Part shown: piece after piece, positions 16,287-24,383 of the stretch
Position numbering within the stretch: the first letter of the stretch is position 1
Layout of the letters: each line of letters begins with the position of its first letter
Source: Sphingobacteriia bacterium
Lineage (GTDB): Bacteria > Bacteroidota > Bacteroidia > UBA7662
Assembly: GCA_009927485.1 (NCBI GenBank)
Contig: RFMW01000235.1
Location: forward strand, 1 to 34,426
Length of the DNA stretch: 34,426 bases
Direction: 5' to 3'
Notes under the pieces: generated by a model
Database searches by the model: none
What the model saw: the letters and a program-made list of their open reading frames with translations, nothing else
Told to the model about the DNA's origin: nothing
Translations under genes and position numbers: made by a program

Positions 16287-18143
16287 TTATGGTCGGTAGG
16301 AACCGTTCACATCCCCGGTCGCCAAAACCTTGATCAGAAGATTAGGATGTCCAATGTTGGTCAGTGGGACCGGAGTTGAATGGTAAACCCAATCTCCTGC
16401 CGCAAAAGAACTGATAGAACCGGAATATCGAAGGGCGATGTTGAGTGCATCATTCGCATTGATAGCTCCGTTTGCATTAACATCAGCCGCAAGGATTGCC
16501 AATCCTTGCAGTGGCTGTACCTGAGCAAAATGCAAAGCAACCGCTAATGCGTCTGATGCATTGAGGCCTCCATGGCTCTGTCGAATCACTGGTGTGCATG
16601 CGTAGTTACCGGGCAATAAACCGTAAAACCCAAATCGTCCTTGATTGCTTAACGCAGTATCATTTAGCCAACGGTTATTTTGGCGAAGCATGACTTTGCC
16701 ATTGGTCATGGGATCCAGGGTTGAATTATCGTAGCAAATTTGGCCTCGTAATTGCAAAGGCCCTTGCAGGTCAAGACTATCTTGGTAAATACGGATATAA
16801 TCAATTTGTAAACTGTCCGCTTGAAATTGTGATGCAGATCCGTTGAGCATGGCTACATTGAAGAGCAAATATTGAGGGGCATCAAAGGGCCAATTATTTG
16901 AGTTTCTTGGGTTGGGTTGGTACGTATACAGGGTTTGCCCATTAATGGAAAACGTAAGGCGGTTGGGTTGCCAGTCCAAGCTGTAAATCTGAAATTGTTG
17001 TCCCGCACCAGGGATTCTTCGGGTTGCTGTATGGATGGTTGCCCCAAAGCTTGAAGGGGTGTGGATGCTGCTATGAATGAATTCAGGATTACTGCCCCAA
17101 TGTTCCATAATGTCGATTTCACCGCAAGCAGGCCATACGCTGCTCGCGTATCCTTGCTGTTCCCAGTAGGCTCCAGGTTCTTGTACATTCCGCCCAAGCA
17201 TCCAAATTGCGGGCCAAGTTCCGGCGGACATCGGAATTCGGGCTCTGCATTCTATTCGTCCGTACCGAAAACTAAATTTGGAGTTGAGTCTCGCCGAGGT
17301 AAAAGCCTTGGTGATTCCTTGTTGGGTAAATTGTTCTCTTCGGACAACCAAGTTGAGCGTTCCGTCCTTCACATAGGCATTGCGCGGCTGATTCGTATAA
17401 TGTTGGATTTCGTTGTTGTACCAACTCGTTCCGTTAGGAAGAAGGGTTTGTGCAAACCATTTGTTGGTATCAATCGGCCCATTCGCTTCAAATTCATCGC
17501 TCCATACGAGGGTGTTTGAGGTGTTGGTATAGCCTAGGGTATCGTACACAAAATCGTCCAGGTATGCCAAGACTTGATCGTTGTTATTCTCCCCGTTGAT
17601 CTGTAAAACAACCCGATTGAAGTCGTTTCGATTCAAGGGTGACCCTGAGTTTGGGTTGAGATTGATCCAGGGATCTCTCCGAAAGTCGAATTGAACTTCT
17701 TGCCATTGGTTGAGGCCCAGTGGCTGGATGATTTCACATTGGGTGCTCCAGGGTGTGGCTGATCCGTTGTTTTGGAGTTTAAGGGAAATTCGGGGCGTTT
17801 GATTGCCCGTTGTCCCATTGGATGGGATATAGATCTTGAGTCTGAATCTCGAATGAATATTCAAAGGAAAATTACCCGGAATATCAAAACGCACGTTGGC
17901 GTATTGACCTCCTTGGTCATGGTATCGAAGGACATTCGCTGAAGGGTTTACCGCGTTGGGATTGGGGTTAGTGAAAGGCCTTTGCAGGGTGCATTGGTCT
18001 GCATACCAGGTGTTGATTGTGCCGTTTCCCTCGAAGGAATCCCCCACCGCAGGCAGCGATTGCCCGCTAATTCCTTGAGTATAAGCGAAGAATTGGTATG
18101 CACAAAGGATGCCCAATCTTTTGAATCCCTTTGTGGACGCCAT
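16287..18143 (-). CDS. GH16 glucanase (laminarinase-like) with N-terminal jelly-roll domain and dockerin-like C terminus
   Basis: A secreted glycoside hydrolase of 618 residues, counted from the ATG at 18143; a TTG 18 bases upstream is a less likely start. A signal peptide covers about 1-28. Residues about 30-205 form a carbohydrate-binding, jelly-roll-like domain ending AYLDDFVYD. The GH16 catalytic domain (about 215-455) begins LVWSDEFE and carries the catalytic motif GEIDIMEHWG with Glu342 (nucleophile), Asp344 and Glu347 (acid/base). Laminarin (beta-1,3-glucan) is the most likely substrate from the motif and WPAIWML segment. The last 150 residues match the dockerin-like module of the large T9SS protein, but the protein stops at GDVNGSYRP with no T9SS sorting domain. 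It follows a DUF1566 gene by 14 bases. Confidence 0.9.
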   Translation of the reverse strand: MASTKGFKRLGILCAYQFFAYTQGISGQSLPAVGDSFEGNGTINTWYADQCTLQRPFTNPNPNAVNPSANVLRYHDQGGQYANVRFDIPGNFPLNIHSRFRLKIYIPSNGTTGNQTPRISLKLQNNGSATPWSTQCEIIQPLGLNQWQEVQFDFRRDPWINLNPNSGSPLNRNDFNRVVLQINGENNNDQVLAYLDDFVYDTLGYTNTSNTLVWSDEFEANGPIDTNKWFAQTLLPNGTSWYNNEIQHYTNQPRNAYVKDGTLNLVVRREQFTQQGITKAFTSARLNSKFSFRYGRIECRARIPMSAGTWPAIWMLGRNVQEPGAYWEQQGYASSVWPACGEIDIMEHWGSNPEFIHSSIHTPSSFGATIHTATRRIPGAGQQFQIYSLDWQPNRLTFSINGQTLYTYQPNPRNSNNWPFDAPQYLLFNVAMLNGSASQFQADSLQIDYIRIYQDSLDLQGPLQLRGQICYDNSTLDPMTNGKVMLRQNNRWLNDTALSNQGRFGFYGLLPGNYACTPVIRQSHGGLNASDALAVALHFAQVQPLQGLAILAADVNANGAINANDALNIALRYSGSISSFAAGDWVYHSTPVPLTNIGHPNLLIKVLATGDVNGSYRP

Positions 18144-18157
18144 GGTTGTTATGGTTA

Positions 18158-18652
18158 TCAAAGGGTGCGCACTGGCCTAACCTTGATGGGCATGAGTTTG
18201 CGTGTTGGGTAAGCATACCCATCGAGGAAGTACATGACCCAAGCATTGGTTGCATCCACTTCTTGGCCGCTCCAATAGCCCATACCGTAAAAATTACCTC
18301 GACCTTGCAGGTGCAATTGCGTATACATGGCTTCCAATTCACCTTTGGTTGGAAGTCGCCAACCCTTACCTAACTGATTACACATTGTTTGCGCTTCCTT
18401 CCAATGGACTCTTGTTGGGAGATCCTCATCAGCTACCACAATGCGCTGCCCCTTAATGTGAATGATTAATCCTGATTGGGGTAAGGTATCTGTTGTTAAT
18501 GAATCATTCTTGTCTTGAGAAGGCCAAGGCAGGTCTGCGCGATGACTTGCAGCAAATCCGTAAAGGGTAGGGCATATCAACAAAAAAAATACCCCAACCA
18601 TCCAAACATTTCCGCAAATCAACTGAGTTTGATAAGGTTTGTTGAGTTGCAT
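18158..18652 (-). CDS. Exported DUF1566-type protein, unknown function
   Basis: A 164-residue protein with an N-terminal signal or membrane segment (about 12-36), a short linker and a C-terminal DUF1566-type domain (about 80-164) recognised from VHWKEAQTMCNQLGKGWRLPTK, the YWSGQE segment and the closing VRPVRTL. Such domains occur in surface proteins of many bacteria, with no known activity. It lies directly upstream of the GH16 gene on the same strand with 14 bases between them, so the two are probably co-transcribed and may act together at the surface. No promoter consensus is obvious ahead of it. Confidence 0.8.
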   Translation of the reverse strand: MQLNKPYQTQLICGNVWMVGVFFLLICPTLYGFAASHRADLPWPSQDKNDSLTTDTLPQSGLIIHIKGQRIVVADEDLPTRVHWKEAQTMCNQLGKGWRLPTKGELEAMYTQLHLQGRGNFYGMGYWSGQEVDATNAWVMYFLDGYAYPTRKLMPIKVRPVRTL

Positions 18653-18715
18653 TGTGCTGTGGAGGTGTTCGTGGTTTTTGTATGATTTGGGTAATACCCC
18701 CTGATACTGTTGTCG

Positions 18716-18789
18716 CGGTCCCGTAGGGATTCGAACCCCAAACCTTCTGATCCGTAGTCAGATGCTCTATCCAATTGAGCTACGGAACC
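18716..18789 (-). tRNA. tRNA-Arg (anticodon ACG)
   Basis: On the minus strand the 74 bases fold into a cloverleaf: acceptor GGTTCCG with CGGGACC, anticodon stem TCTGA/TCAGA with loop CTACGGA giving anticodon ACG, and T arm GGTTCGAATCC. The terminal CCA is not encoded. The ACG anticodon, after A34 to inosine editing, reads CGU, CGC and CGA. Confidence 0.95.
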
Positions 18790-18800
18790 TTCGAGCGTTG

Positions 18801-18808
18801 CAAATATA
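18801..18808 (-). promoter_or_regulatory. -7 promoter element for tRNA-Arg
   Basis: The minus strand reads TATATTTG, a perfect TAnnTTTG, 11 bases before the mature 5' end of the tRNA. No TTG -33 box is visible. Confidence 0.6.
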
Positions 18809-18942
18809 CATCTTTGGCCATGGAGAGCAGGCTTTTTGAGGTGATTTGGAATGTTTTTTCTTAAATGCTAAAAAAAACAGAAAAACCAATTAATTTAGCG
18901 TTCGTTACGGTGACCAACATAAACTCATTTAAACCGAAGACC

Positions 18943-19743
18943 ATGACCTATTTGGCATTGAATATGCGTTGGAAGCGCAAGAGTTTGGGATGGACCCAGG
19001 AAGAATTGGCAGAACGCTTGGGGGTGGGGCGATCGGTGATTGGTTCTTACGAAGAGGGTCGGGCGGAGCCCAGAAATGCAGTTCTTATGGCCTTGGCACG
19101 CTTATTTGATTGCACGATCGAGGATCTTTTGCAGGCTGATGGAGAGGCAGGGCAGTGGGGGCCTTCGCTTACGTCCAGGGTATCCGGGGATTCATTGCGG
19201 ATATTGACCGTGGGTGTGGAGGATTCTGGGGGCAAGGAACAGATTAGTTTGGTGCCCGAGCAGGCGGCTGCAGGGTATTTGCAGGGGCATCGTGATGCGG
19301 ATTATGTGGCTCGCCTCCCGGCCTTTCGTCTTCCTGTTCCGGAGTTGAGTTCCGAGAGAACGTACAGGTTGTTTCAAATCAAAGGGGATAGCATGCTCCC
19401 TGTTCCGGATGGATCGTACGTTGTCGCTGAATTTGCAGCGGATTGGCGCAGTATTCGTGCAGGTCAATGTGCTGTGGTTTTGTCTCGTGGCGAGGGTCTT
19501 GTCTACAAACGTATTTATCCGGCGTTGGGCGATGGGTATCTTGAGCTAAGGTCGGATCACCCGGCGTACAAACCTTACAGGATATCGTTGGATCAGGTGA
19601 TGGAAATGTGGAAAGTGTTAGGGTATTTATCCTTCCGACTCCCCGATGCTCATGGGGAGAGCGTGAATGATTCGACGATGTGGCCCCGGCTTCAGTCGTT
19701 GGCGACAGAGTTACAGGGCCTTGTCTATCAAATGAAAGGATAG
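18943..19743 (+). CDS. XRE-S24 (LexA-like) self-cleaving transcription regulator
   Basis: A 266-residue protein with an XRE helix-turn-helix at about 10-65 (LGWTQEELAERLGVGRSVIGSYEEG) and a peptidase S24 domain (about 100-230). The catalytic dyad is visible as Ser150 (IKGDSMLPV) and Lys189 (VYKRIY); the likely self-cleavage bond is Ala110-Gly111 in EQAAAGYLQG, by analogy with LexA and UmuD. It would repress genes until DNA damage triggers cleavage through RecA filaments. The next two genes in the same direction encode mutagenic polymerases, its obvious targets. The ATG in front of TYLALNMRWKR is chosen; the frame is open 78 bases further up but that part looks non-coding. No LexA-type operator was confidently found in the upstream region. 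Confidence 0.88.
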   Translation: MTYLALNMRWKRKSLGWTQEELAERLGVGRSVIGSYEEGRAEPRNAVLMALARLFDCTIEDLLQADGEAGQWGPSLTSRVSGDSLRILTVGVEDSGGKEQISLVPEQAAAGYLQGHRDADYVARLPAFRLPVPELSSERTYRLFQIKGDSMLPVPDGSYVVAEFAADWRSIRAGQCAVVLSRGEGLVYKRIYPALGDGYLELRSDHPAYKPYRISLDQVMEMWKVLGYLSFRLPDAHGESVNDSTMWPRLQSLATELQGLVYQMKG

Positions 19744-19814
19744 CGGTAAGGGTAGTTCACCGCAGGCGATACCGAACAGGGGAGGTCGTTTGCGGGATTG
19801 CAGAGAAGATTTGT

Positions 19815-22814
19815 ATGTATTTGCAGGTTCATAGTTGGTTCAGTTTGGGGTACGGTCTCCATGCCCCCGAGTACTTACTGAAGCAGGCTTCTCGTTTTGG
19901 CTGGGATACCATGGTTTTGACGGATATTAACAGCACGGCCGGTGTTGCGGAATGGATGCGTTTGGCTCCTCGATACGGGATTCGAGCCTTGGCCGGGTTG
20001 GATTGCCGTAGCGGATGCCAGCGCCGGTACGTATTGATTGCCCGGAATCATGAAGGGTATAAGGAGTTGTGCAGGCGTCTAACGGAATACTTGTGCGATG
20101 GGATTGATTGGCCTCTACCGGCGTTGCCTCATCCGGACCTTTGGGTGATTTACGGAGCAAAGCAGGCTCCGGGTCATCGCCTTCGAGAGGGGGAGAGGAT
20201 TGGCTTGTCCTCCAGGGAATTGCATCGGTATCCTGAGTGGGTTAACCGGGTAGGGGCTTCACGCTTGTTGGCAATGCAAACGGCAACTTTGATGGACGCT
20301 GCAGATTGGGATCTTCATCGGGTTCTTCGAGCGATTCATCATAACGTTTTGTTATCCAAATTGCAAGAGGCACACGATCTGGCCATGCCTACGGATTGCA
20401 TGCAATCATCCGAGCAGGTATTCGCTGATTTCGAGGGTTATACGGAACTTTTGTACCGTAGCGCAGCCCTGCTCGATGTTTGCCGTCTTCATTTTGAAAT
20501 CGGGCCGCAGTATCCGCACAAGAACCTGTCTCGTTATACGGGGCATGAGGATCTTGATTATCGTTTGCTTTGTTATCTTGCCCATAAGGGTATTTCAAGC
20601 CGTTACGGCAATCCACCCACGGGTTTGGAGGATCGCTTGCACAAAGAGTTAAGCATTATCCGTCAGAAGCGCTATGTGGCTTATTTTCTGATTAACTGGA
20701 AGATTCTCAAGTATGCCAGAGCATCGGATTTTTTTTATGTGGGCAGAGGGAGTGGCGCCAACAGTCTTGTGGCGTATCTGCTCTTCATTACCGATGTAGA
20801 TCCCTTGGACTTGGACTTGTACTTTGAGCGTTTTATTAATTTATACCGTCGTAATCCCCCTGATTTTGATTTGGACTTCTCTTGGCAGGACCGAGACGAG
20901 GTATTGCGTTACGTTTTTCGCAGATTTCCGAATGTCGCCTTGTTAGGCACCCATGTTTGTTATCGTCATCGTTCTGCCGTTCGGGAACTGTGCAAGGTGA
21001 TGGGGATTCCACGGGAGGAGAGTGATCGTCTTGCCTCGATAAGAGGGGGTCATCAGCAGGCTGAGGATAGCCTGGGTAGGATGATTGAGGATTATGCAAG
21101 GCGTATGCAGGATATGCCGGCTCATCACAGCATTCATGCCGGTGGGGTTTTGATTACAGATCAGTCTGTGTTGAATTATACGGCATGTTTTCGACCGCCC
21201 AAGGGTTTTCCAACCGCTATGATGGATATGCACGATGCGGAAGATTTGGGCTTTCACAAATTTGATTTGTTGAGTCAGCGTGGCTTGGCCAAAATCAAGG
21301 ACACCTTGCGGGGTTTGGGGCCCGTACGGCAAAGAGCGTTAACCCAAATTCTCAGAGATACTCCTCGGCTGAAGCGTAATGCCCGGGTTATTCAAATGCT
21401 TTCGCAGAGTGCGAGTGTTGGGTGTTTTTACATAGAATCACCGGCGATGCGCATGCTTTTGACCAAGCTCAGGGTTAGGGATTATCTGGGATTGGTCGCC
21501 GCGAGTTCCGTGATCCGCCCCGGAGTTTCTTCTTCGGGCATGATGCGGGTTTATATCGAAAGGGAGCGATGTCCTTCGAAGCGCAGGGAGGCGCCGGAGG
21601 CTTTGAGTAAATTGTTATCGGAAACACACGGTGTGATGATTTACCAAGAAGATGTGATACGGGTGGCTCATTTTTTTGGGGGCTTAAGCCTTGCGCAGTC
21701 GGATGTCTTGCGACGTTCCATGAGCGGCAAGCACAGAGGTCTTACGGAATTGCAGAATCTGGAACATGATTTTATGGTGAAGGCTACGGCACAAGGCCAT
21801 GATGCCGCTCTGGTCCAGGAACTGTGGAGGCAAATTGCGGGTTTTGCCGGGTATGCTTTTGCCAAAGGTCATTCGGCATCGTATGCGGTCGAAAGCTATC
21901 AATGCCTGTATCTCAAAGCCTATGCTCCGTTGGCGTATATGGTTTCGGTGCTGAACAACGGGGGGGGATTCTACAGTACAGAGGAATACCTTCAGGAAGC
22001 GGTGAGGCTGGGTGCTAAGGCCGAAGGACCTTGTGTGAACCGCAGTGGGGACTCTTTTGTGTTGGATGGAAAATCCATTTGGGTGGGATTGCGATGGATT
22101 AACGGTTTGGAGGAGAGGAGTATAACGAATATTCTGGAGTCCAGGTGTCAGGGCGGACCTTTTGTTGCTGTGGAGGATTTTTGCCGACGTACCGGTTTGG
22201 GCAAGGAACAGACCTTGTTGTTATGGCGGGTTGGGGCGTTACGATCGTTGTCCTCGTCCAGAACCTCGGCCCTGTGGAGTGTGCGACTTTATTACGGTGG
22301 GGTTTCGCCCTCGTTGGTCCATGCTCCAAGCATGGCCTTGTTCAAGGAAATGCCTTTGCAGCCATGGGGTGAGACCCAGGGCATGGGGTCTGTACCGCAT
22401 GCCGGTATTCGACAAGCGTACGATGAGATGGAATTGTTAGGGTTTACGCTTACGGATCCTTTTGCCTTGGTGGATCAGGGTACTTTTGGCCCACCTCGTT
22501 CGATGAGTGAACAAGCAGGTGCTGTTCCATCGGAGGTGATTCTGGACGTCTATGCGGTGCACATGCGTACGGTTCGCACCGTCAGGGGTGATCGTATGGC
22601 TTTTGGTTGTTGGAGAGACCCTCAGGGGGCTTGGGTGGATACGGTTCATTTTCCTCCGCAGCTCAGGGATTACCCGTGGAAAGGCAAGGGAGTTTACCGT
22701 ATTAGCGGAATTCTTCGCGAGGAATACGACTACCGTTATGTGGAGGTGAGCGCTATGCATAAACGTGCGTTCTTGTCCGTTGAGGCTTCTTTGGAGGGGC
22801 ATTCATTCTCTTGA
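19815..22814 (+). CDS. dnaE2: DnaE2-like error-prone DNA polymerase III alpha subunit
   Basis: A 999-residue C-family polymerase, short like DnaE2/ImuC rather than replicative DnaE. It has an N-terminal PHP domain (about 1-220) whose first His of the usual HVHS motif is Gln (LQVHSWFS). The palm's catalytic Asp residues are probably Asp352 and Asp354 (PDFDLDF) and Asp484 (KFDLLS), all kept. A fingers/HhH region (GYAFAKGHSASYAVESYQ) and a C-terminal OB domain (about 905-985) follow. The ATG before YLQVHSW is used: an alternative GTG at 19680 would overlap the S24 gene and add residues with no family resemblance. The gene begins 71 bases after the S24 regulator and ends 1 base before the Y-family polymerase, forming an operon. 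It likely carries out translesion synthesis. Confidence 0.9.
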   Translation: MYLQVHSWFSLGYGLHAPEYLLKQASRFGWDTMVLTDINSTAGVAEWMRLAPRYGIRALAGLDCRSGCQRRYVLIARNHEGYKELCRRLTEYLCDGIDWPLPALPHPDLWVIYGAKQAPGHRLREGERIGLSSRELHRYPEWVNRVGASRLLAMQTATLMDAADWDLHRVLRAIHHNVLLSKLQEAHDLAMPTDCMQSSEQVFADFEGYTELLYRSAALLDVCRLHFEIGPQYPHKNLSRYTGHEDLDYRLLCYLAHKGISSRYGNPPTGLEDRLHKELSIIRQKRYVAYFLINWKILKYARASDFFYVGRGSGANSLVAYLLFITDVDPLDLDLYFERFINLYRRNPPDFDLDFSWQDRDEVLRYVFRRFPNVALLGTHVCYRHRSAVRELCKVMGIPREESDRLASIRGGHQQAEDSLGRMIEDYARRMQDMPAHHSIHAGGVLITDQSVLNYTACFRPPKGFPTAMMDMHDAEDLGFHKFDLLSQRGLAKIKDTLRGLGPVRQRALTQILRDTPRLKRNARVIQMLSQSASVGCFYIESPAMRMLLTKLRVRDYLGLVAASSVIRPGVSSSGMMRVYIERERCPSKRREAPEALSKLLSETHGVMIYQEDVIRVAHFFGGLSLAQSDVLRRSMSGKHRGLTELQNLEHDFMVKATAQGHDAALVQELWRQIAGFAGYAFAKGHSASYAVESYQCLYLKAYAPLAYMVSVLNNGGGFYSTEEYLQEAVRLGAKAEGPCVNRSGDSFVLDGKSIWVGLRWINGLEERSITNILESRCQGGPFVAVEDFCRRTGLGKEQTLLLWRVGALRSLSSSRTSALWSVRLYYGGVSPSLVHAPSMALFKEMPLQPWGETQGMGSVPHAGIRQAYDEMELLGFTLTDPFALVDQGTFGPPRSMSEQAGAVPSEVILDVYAVHMRTVRTVRGDRMAFGCWRDPQGAWVDTVHFPPQLRDYPWKGKGVYRISGILREEYDYRYVEVSAMHKRAFLSVEASLEGHSFS

Positions 22815-22815
22815 T

Positions 22816-24036
22816 ATGCGGAGCCAAGATTTCAGTCAAGACCCGGGGCATATTCCGCCCATGAATGCCGATCCAGGGGGGTATGCTTTTGGCGAAAATC
22901 GTTGCGTCTTGCATCTTGATTTGGATACGTTTTTTGTTTCGGTCGAAAGGCTCATGGATAGCCGGCTTTGTGGTAAACCTTTGTTGATTGGTGGAGGAGG
23001 GGACAGGGCTGTGGTGTCTTCGTGCAGTTACGAAGCAAGGTCCATGGGGGTTTCATCGGGAATGCCGGTACGTATGGCAATGAAATTATGCCCTGAAGCA
23101 GTGCTGGTCAGGGGTCATGCCGATCAGTACAGCGAATACAGCAGAGCGGTGACTTCGTTGATGCAAGAATCGCTTCCTATGCTGGAGAAGGCATCCGTGG
23201 ATGAGTTTTACGCGGATTTGAGCGGAATGGATAAGTACCTGGGATGCTGGCGCTGGGCTAGCGAAATTCGCAATCGTGTAGCGCGTGAAATTGGCCTACC
23301 TTCTTCGTTGGGGCTTTCGGTAAATAAAACAGTTTCCAAAATCGCCACGGGTCAGGCCAAACCCGACAATCAGCAATGCGTGATTAGCGGAAACGAAGCG
23401 AGTTATCTGGCGCCGTTACCGGTTCGCAAAATCCCAATGGTCGGGCCGGTTTGGTCCAACCAACTCGAAGAGCTTGGGCTTGGTCGTATTTATTTGTTGC
23501 AACAAATCCCAAAGGATTATCTCGTACGGCTTTTTGGGAAGAACGGGATGACGCTTTGGGAAAAAGCGAGGGGGATTGACCCCAGTCCTGTGATTCCGTA
23601 CCGGGAACAAAAGTCCATTTCATCCGAACGAACTTTTGAACAGGATACCGCAGATCCTGCCTTGCTTAGAGCTCGTATTCGCTCTTTGGCTGAGGGGCTG
23701 GGAACGGAGCTAAGATCGCAGGGGATGGTTTGCGGTTGCGTGGCCCTGCGGATTCGCTACGCGGACTTCGAAACGGTAAGCCGACAGCAAACCCTGCCTT
23801 ATACGGCTTCGGATCGGGTTTTGATGGATACGGCAGTGGAATTGTTGCACAAACTCTATACCCGGAGAATGAGGGTACGTTTGGTAGGCGTTCGTTTGAG
23901 CGAATTAAGCCATGCAGGCAGTCAAATGGACTTGTTTGCTGATTATTCCCGCGAAGATGCCTTGTACCGTGTGCTCGATCGAATGAAGGATCGATACGGT
24001 CGCCATTCACTGCGTTGGGCAGGTGGAATGGGTTAA
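22816..24036 (+). CDS. dinB: Y-family DNA polymerase (DinB/Pol IV-like), catalytically intact
   Basis: A 406-residue translesion polymerase. The catalytic acids are present: Asp35 (HLDLDTFF, E. coli DinB D8) and Asp129-Glu130 (SVDEFYAD, DinB D103-E104). The little-finger region ends with a clamp-binding motif QMDLF at 370-374. The ATG follows the dnaE2 stop by 1 base, so translational coupling is likely. In classical imuA-imuB-dnaE2 cassettes the Y-family partner ImuB has lost its catalytic residues; here they are kept, so this is a different arrangement with two potentially active polymerases. Met16 (22861) is a possible later start, as the first residues are not conserved-looking. Pol IV and UmuC-like relatives cannot be told apart with certainty. 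Confidence 0.92.
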   Translation: MRSQDFSQDPGHIPPMNADPGGYAFGENRCVLHLDLDTFFVSVERLMDSRLCGKPLLIGGGGDRAVVSSCSYEARSMGVSSGMPVRMAMKLCPEAVLVRGHADQYSEYSRAVTSLMQESLPMLEKASVDEFYADLSGMDKYLGCWRWASEIRNRVAREIGLPSSLGLSVNKTVSKIATGQAKPDNQQCVISGNEASYLAPLPVRKIPMVGPVWSNQLEELGLGRIYLLQQIPKDYLVRLFGKNGMTLWEKARGIDPSPVIPYREQKSISSERTFEQDTADPALLRARIRSLAEGLGTELRSQGMVCGCVALRIRYADFETVSRQQTLPYTASDRVLMDTAVELLHKLYTRRMRVRLVGVRLSELSHAGSQMDLFADYSREDALYRVLDRMKDRYGRHSLRWAGGMG

Positions 24037-24058
24037 AAAAGCCATGCTGTGTTGAGGA

Positions 24059-24361
24059 TTAATGCCCGCTGACTCCAGCATCTTGTAACAATTCCCTCAT
24101 GTCGCTTATGCCTCCTGCATTGAATAATCCGGAAACTCCGGACTGTTGCAACAATTGAAGAGCCATGGCGCTGCGGGCACCGCTGCGGCAATAAAGAATA
24201 CGGGGTTCCGGCAATTGGTTGATTTGCTCGGTGTAGTCTAAAATTTGGGTGTGGGGTATGTGCAGAGAACCATTTATATGGTCTTGTTGGTATTCATCGT
24301 CTGTTCGGACATCGATCAAGGAATAGGTGCCGGAACGCAGAGCGTCTAATGGATTGAGCAT
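24059..24361 (-). CDS. Single-domain rhodanese-like protein
   Basis: A 100-residue rhodanese of the GlpE/PspE size class that transfers sulfane sulfur through a persulfide on cysteine. The active-site loop is YCRSGARSAM, with the catalytic Cys followed by the family's RSGxR pattern. The ATG at 24361 is preferred because the open frame upstream of it overlaps the neighbouring membrane-protein gene. It is 22 bases downstream of that gene, likely in one operon, and converges on dinB with 22 bases between stops. Confidence 0.88.
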   Translation of the reverse strand: MLNPLDALRSGTYSLIDVRTDDEYQQDHINGSLHIPHTQILDYTEQINQLPEPRILYCRSGARSAMALQLLQQSGVSGLFNAGGISDMRELLQDAGVSGH

Positions 24362-24383
24362 AAAAAATTGCGAAAAATAGGTT

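Noticed and set aside
19680-19814. A GTG start that would extend the DnaE2-like protein by 45 residues into the S24 gene
   Set aside because: The added residues do not resemble a PHP N terminus, while the ATG at 19815 lies exactly at the expected start of the domain.
18716-24036. The mutagenesis operon as a mobile island inserted at tRNA-Arg
   Set aside because: No integrase, transposase or duplicate tRNA end was found, and the cassette lies beyond the 5' end of the tRNA, not at the 3' end used by most integrases.
22816-24036. Y-family gene as a catalytically dead ImuB
   Set aside because: Asp35, Asp129 and Glu130 are all present.
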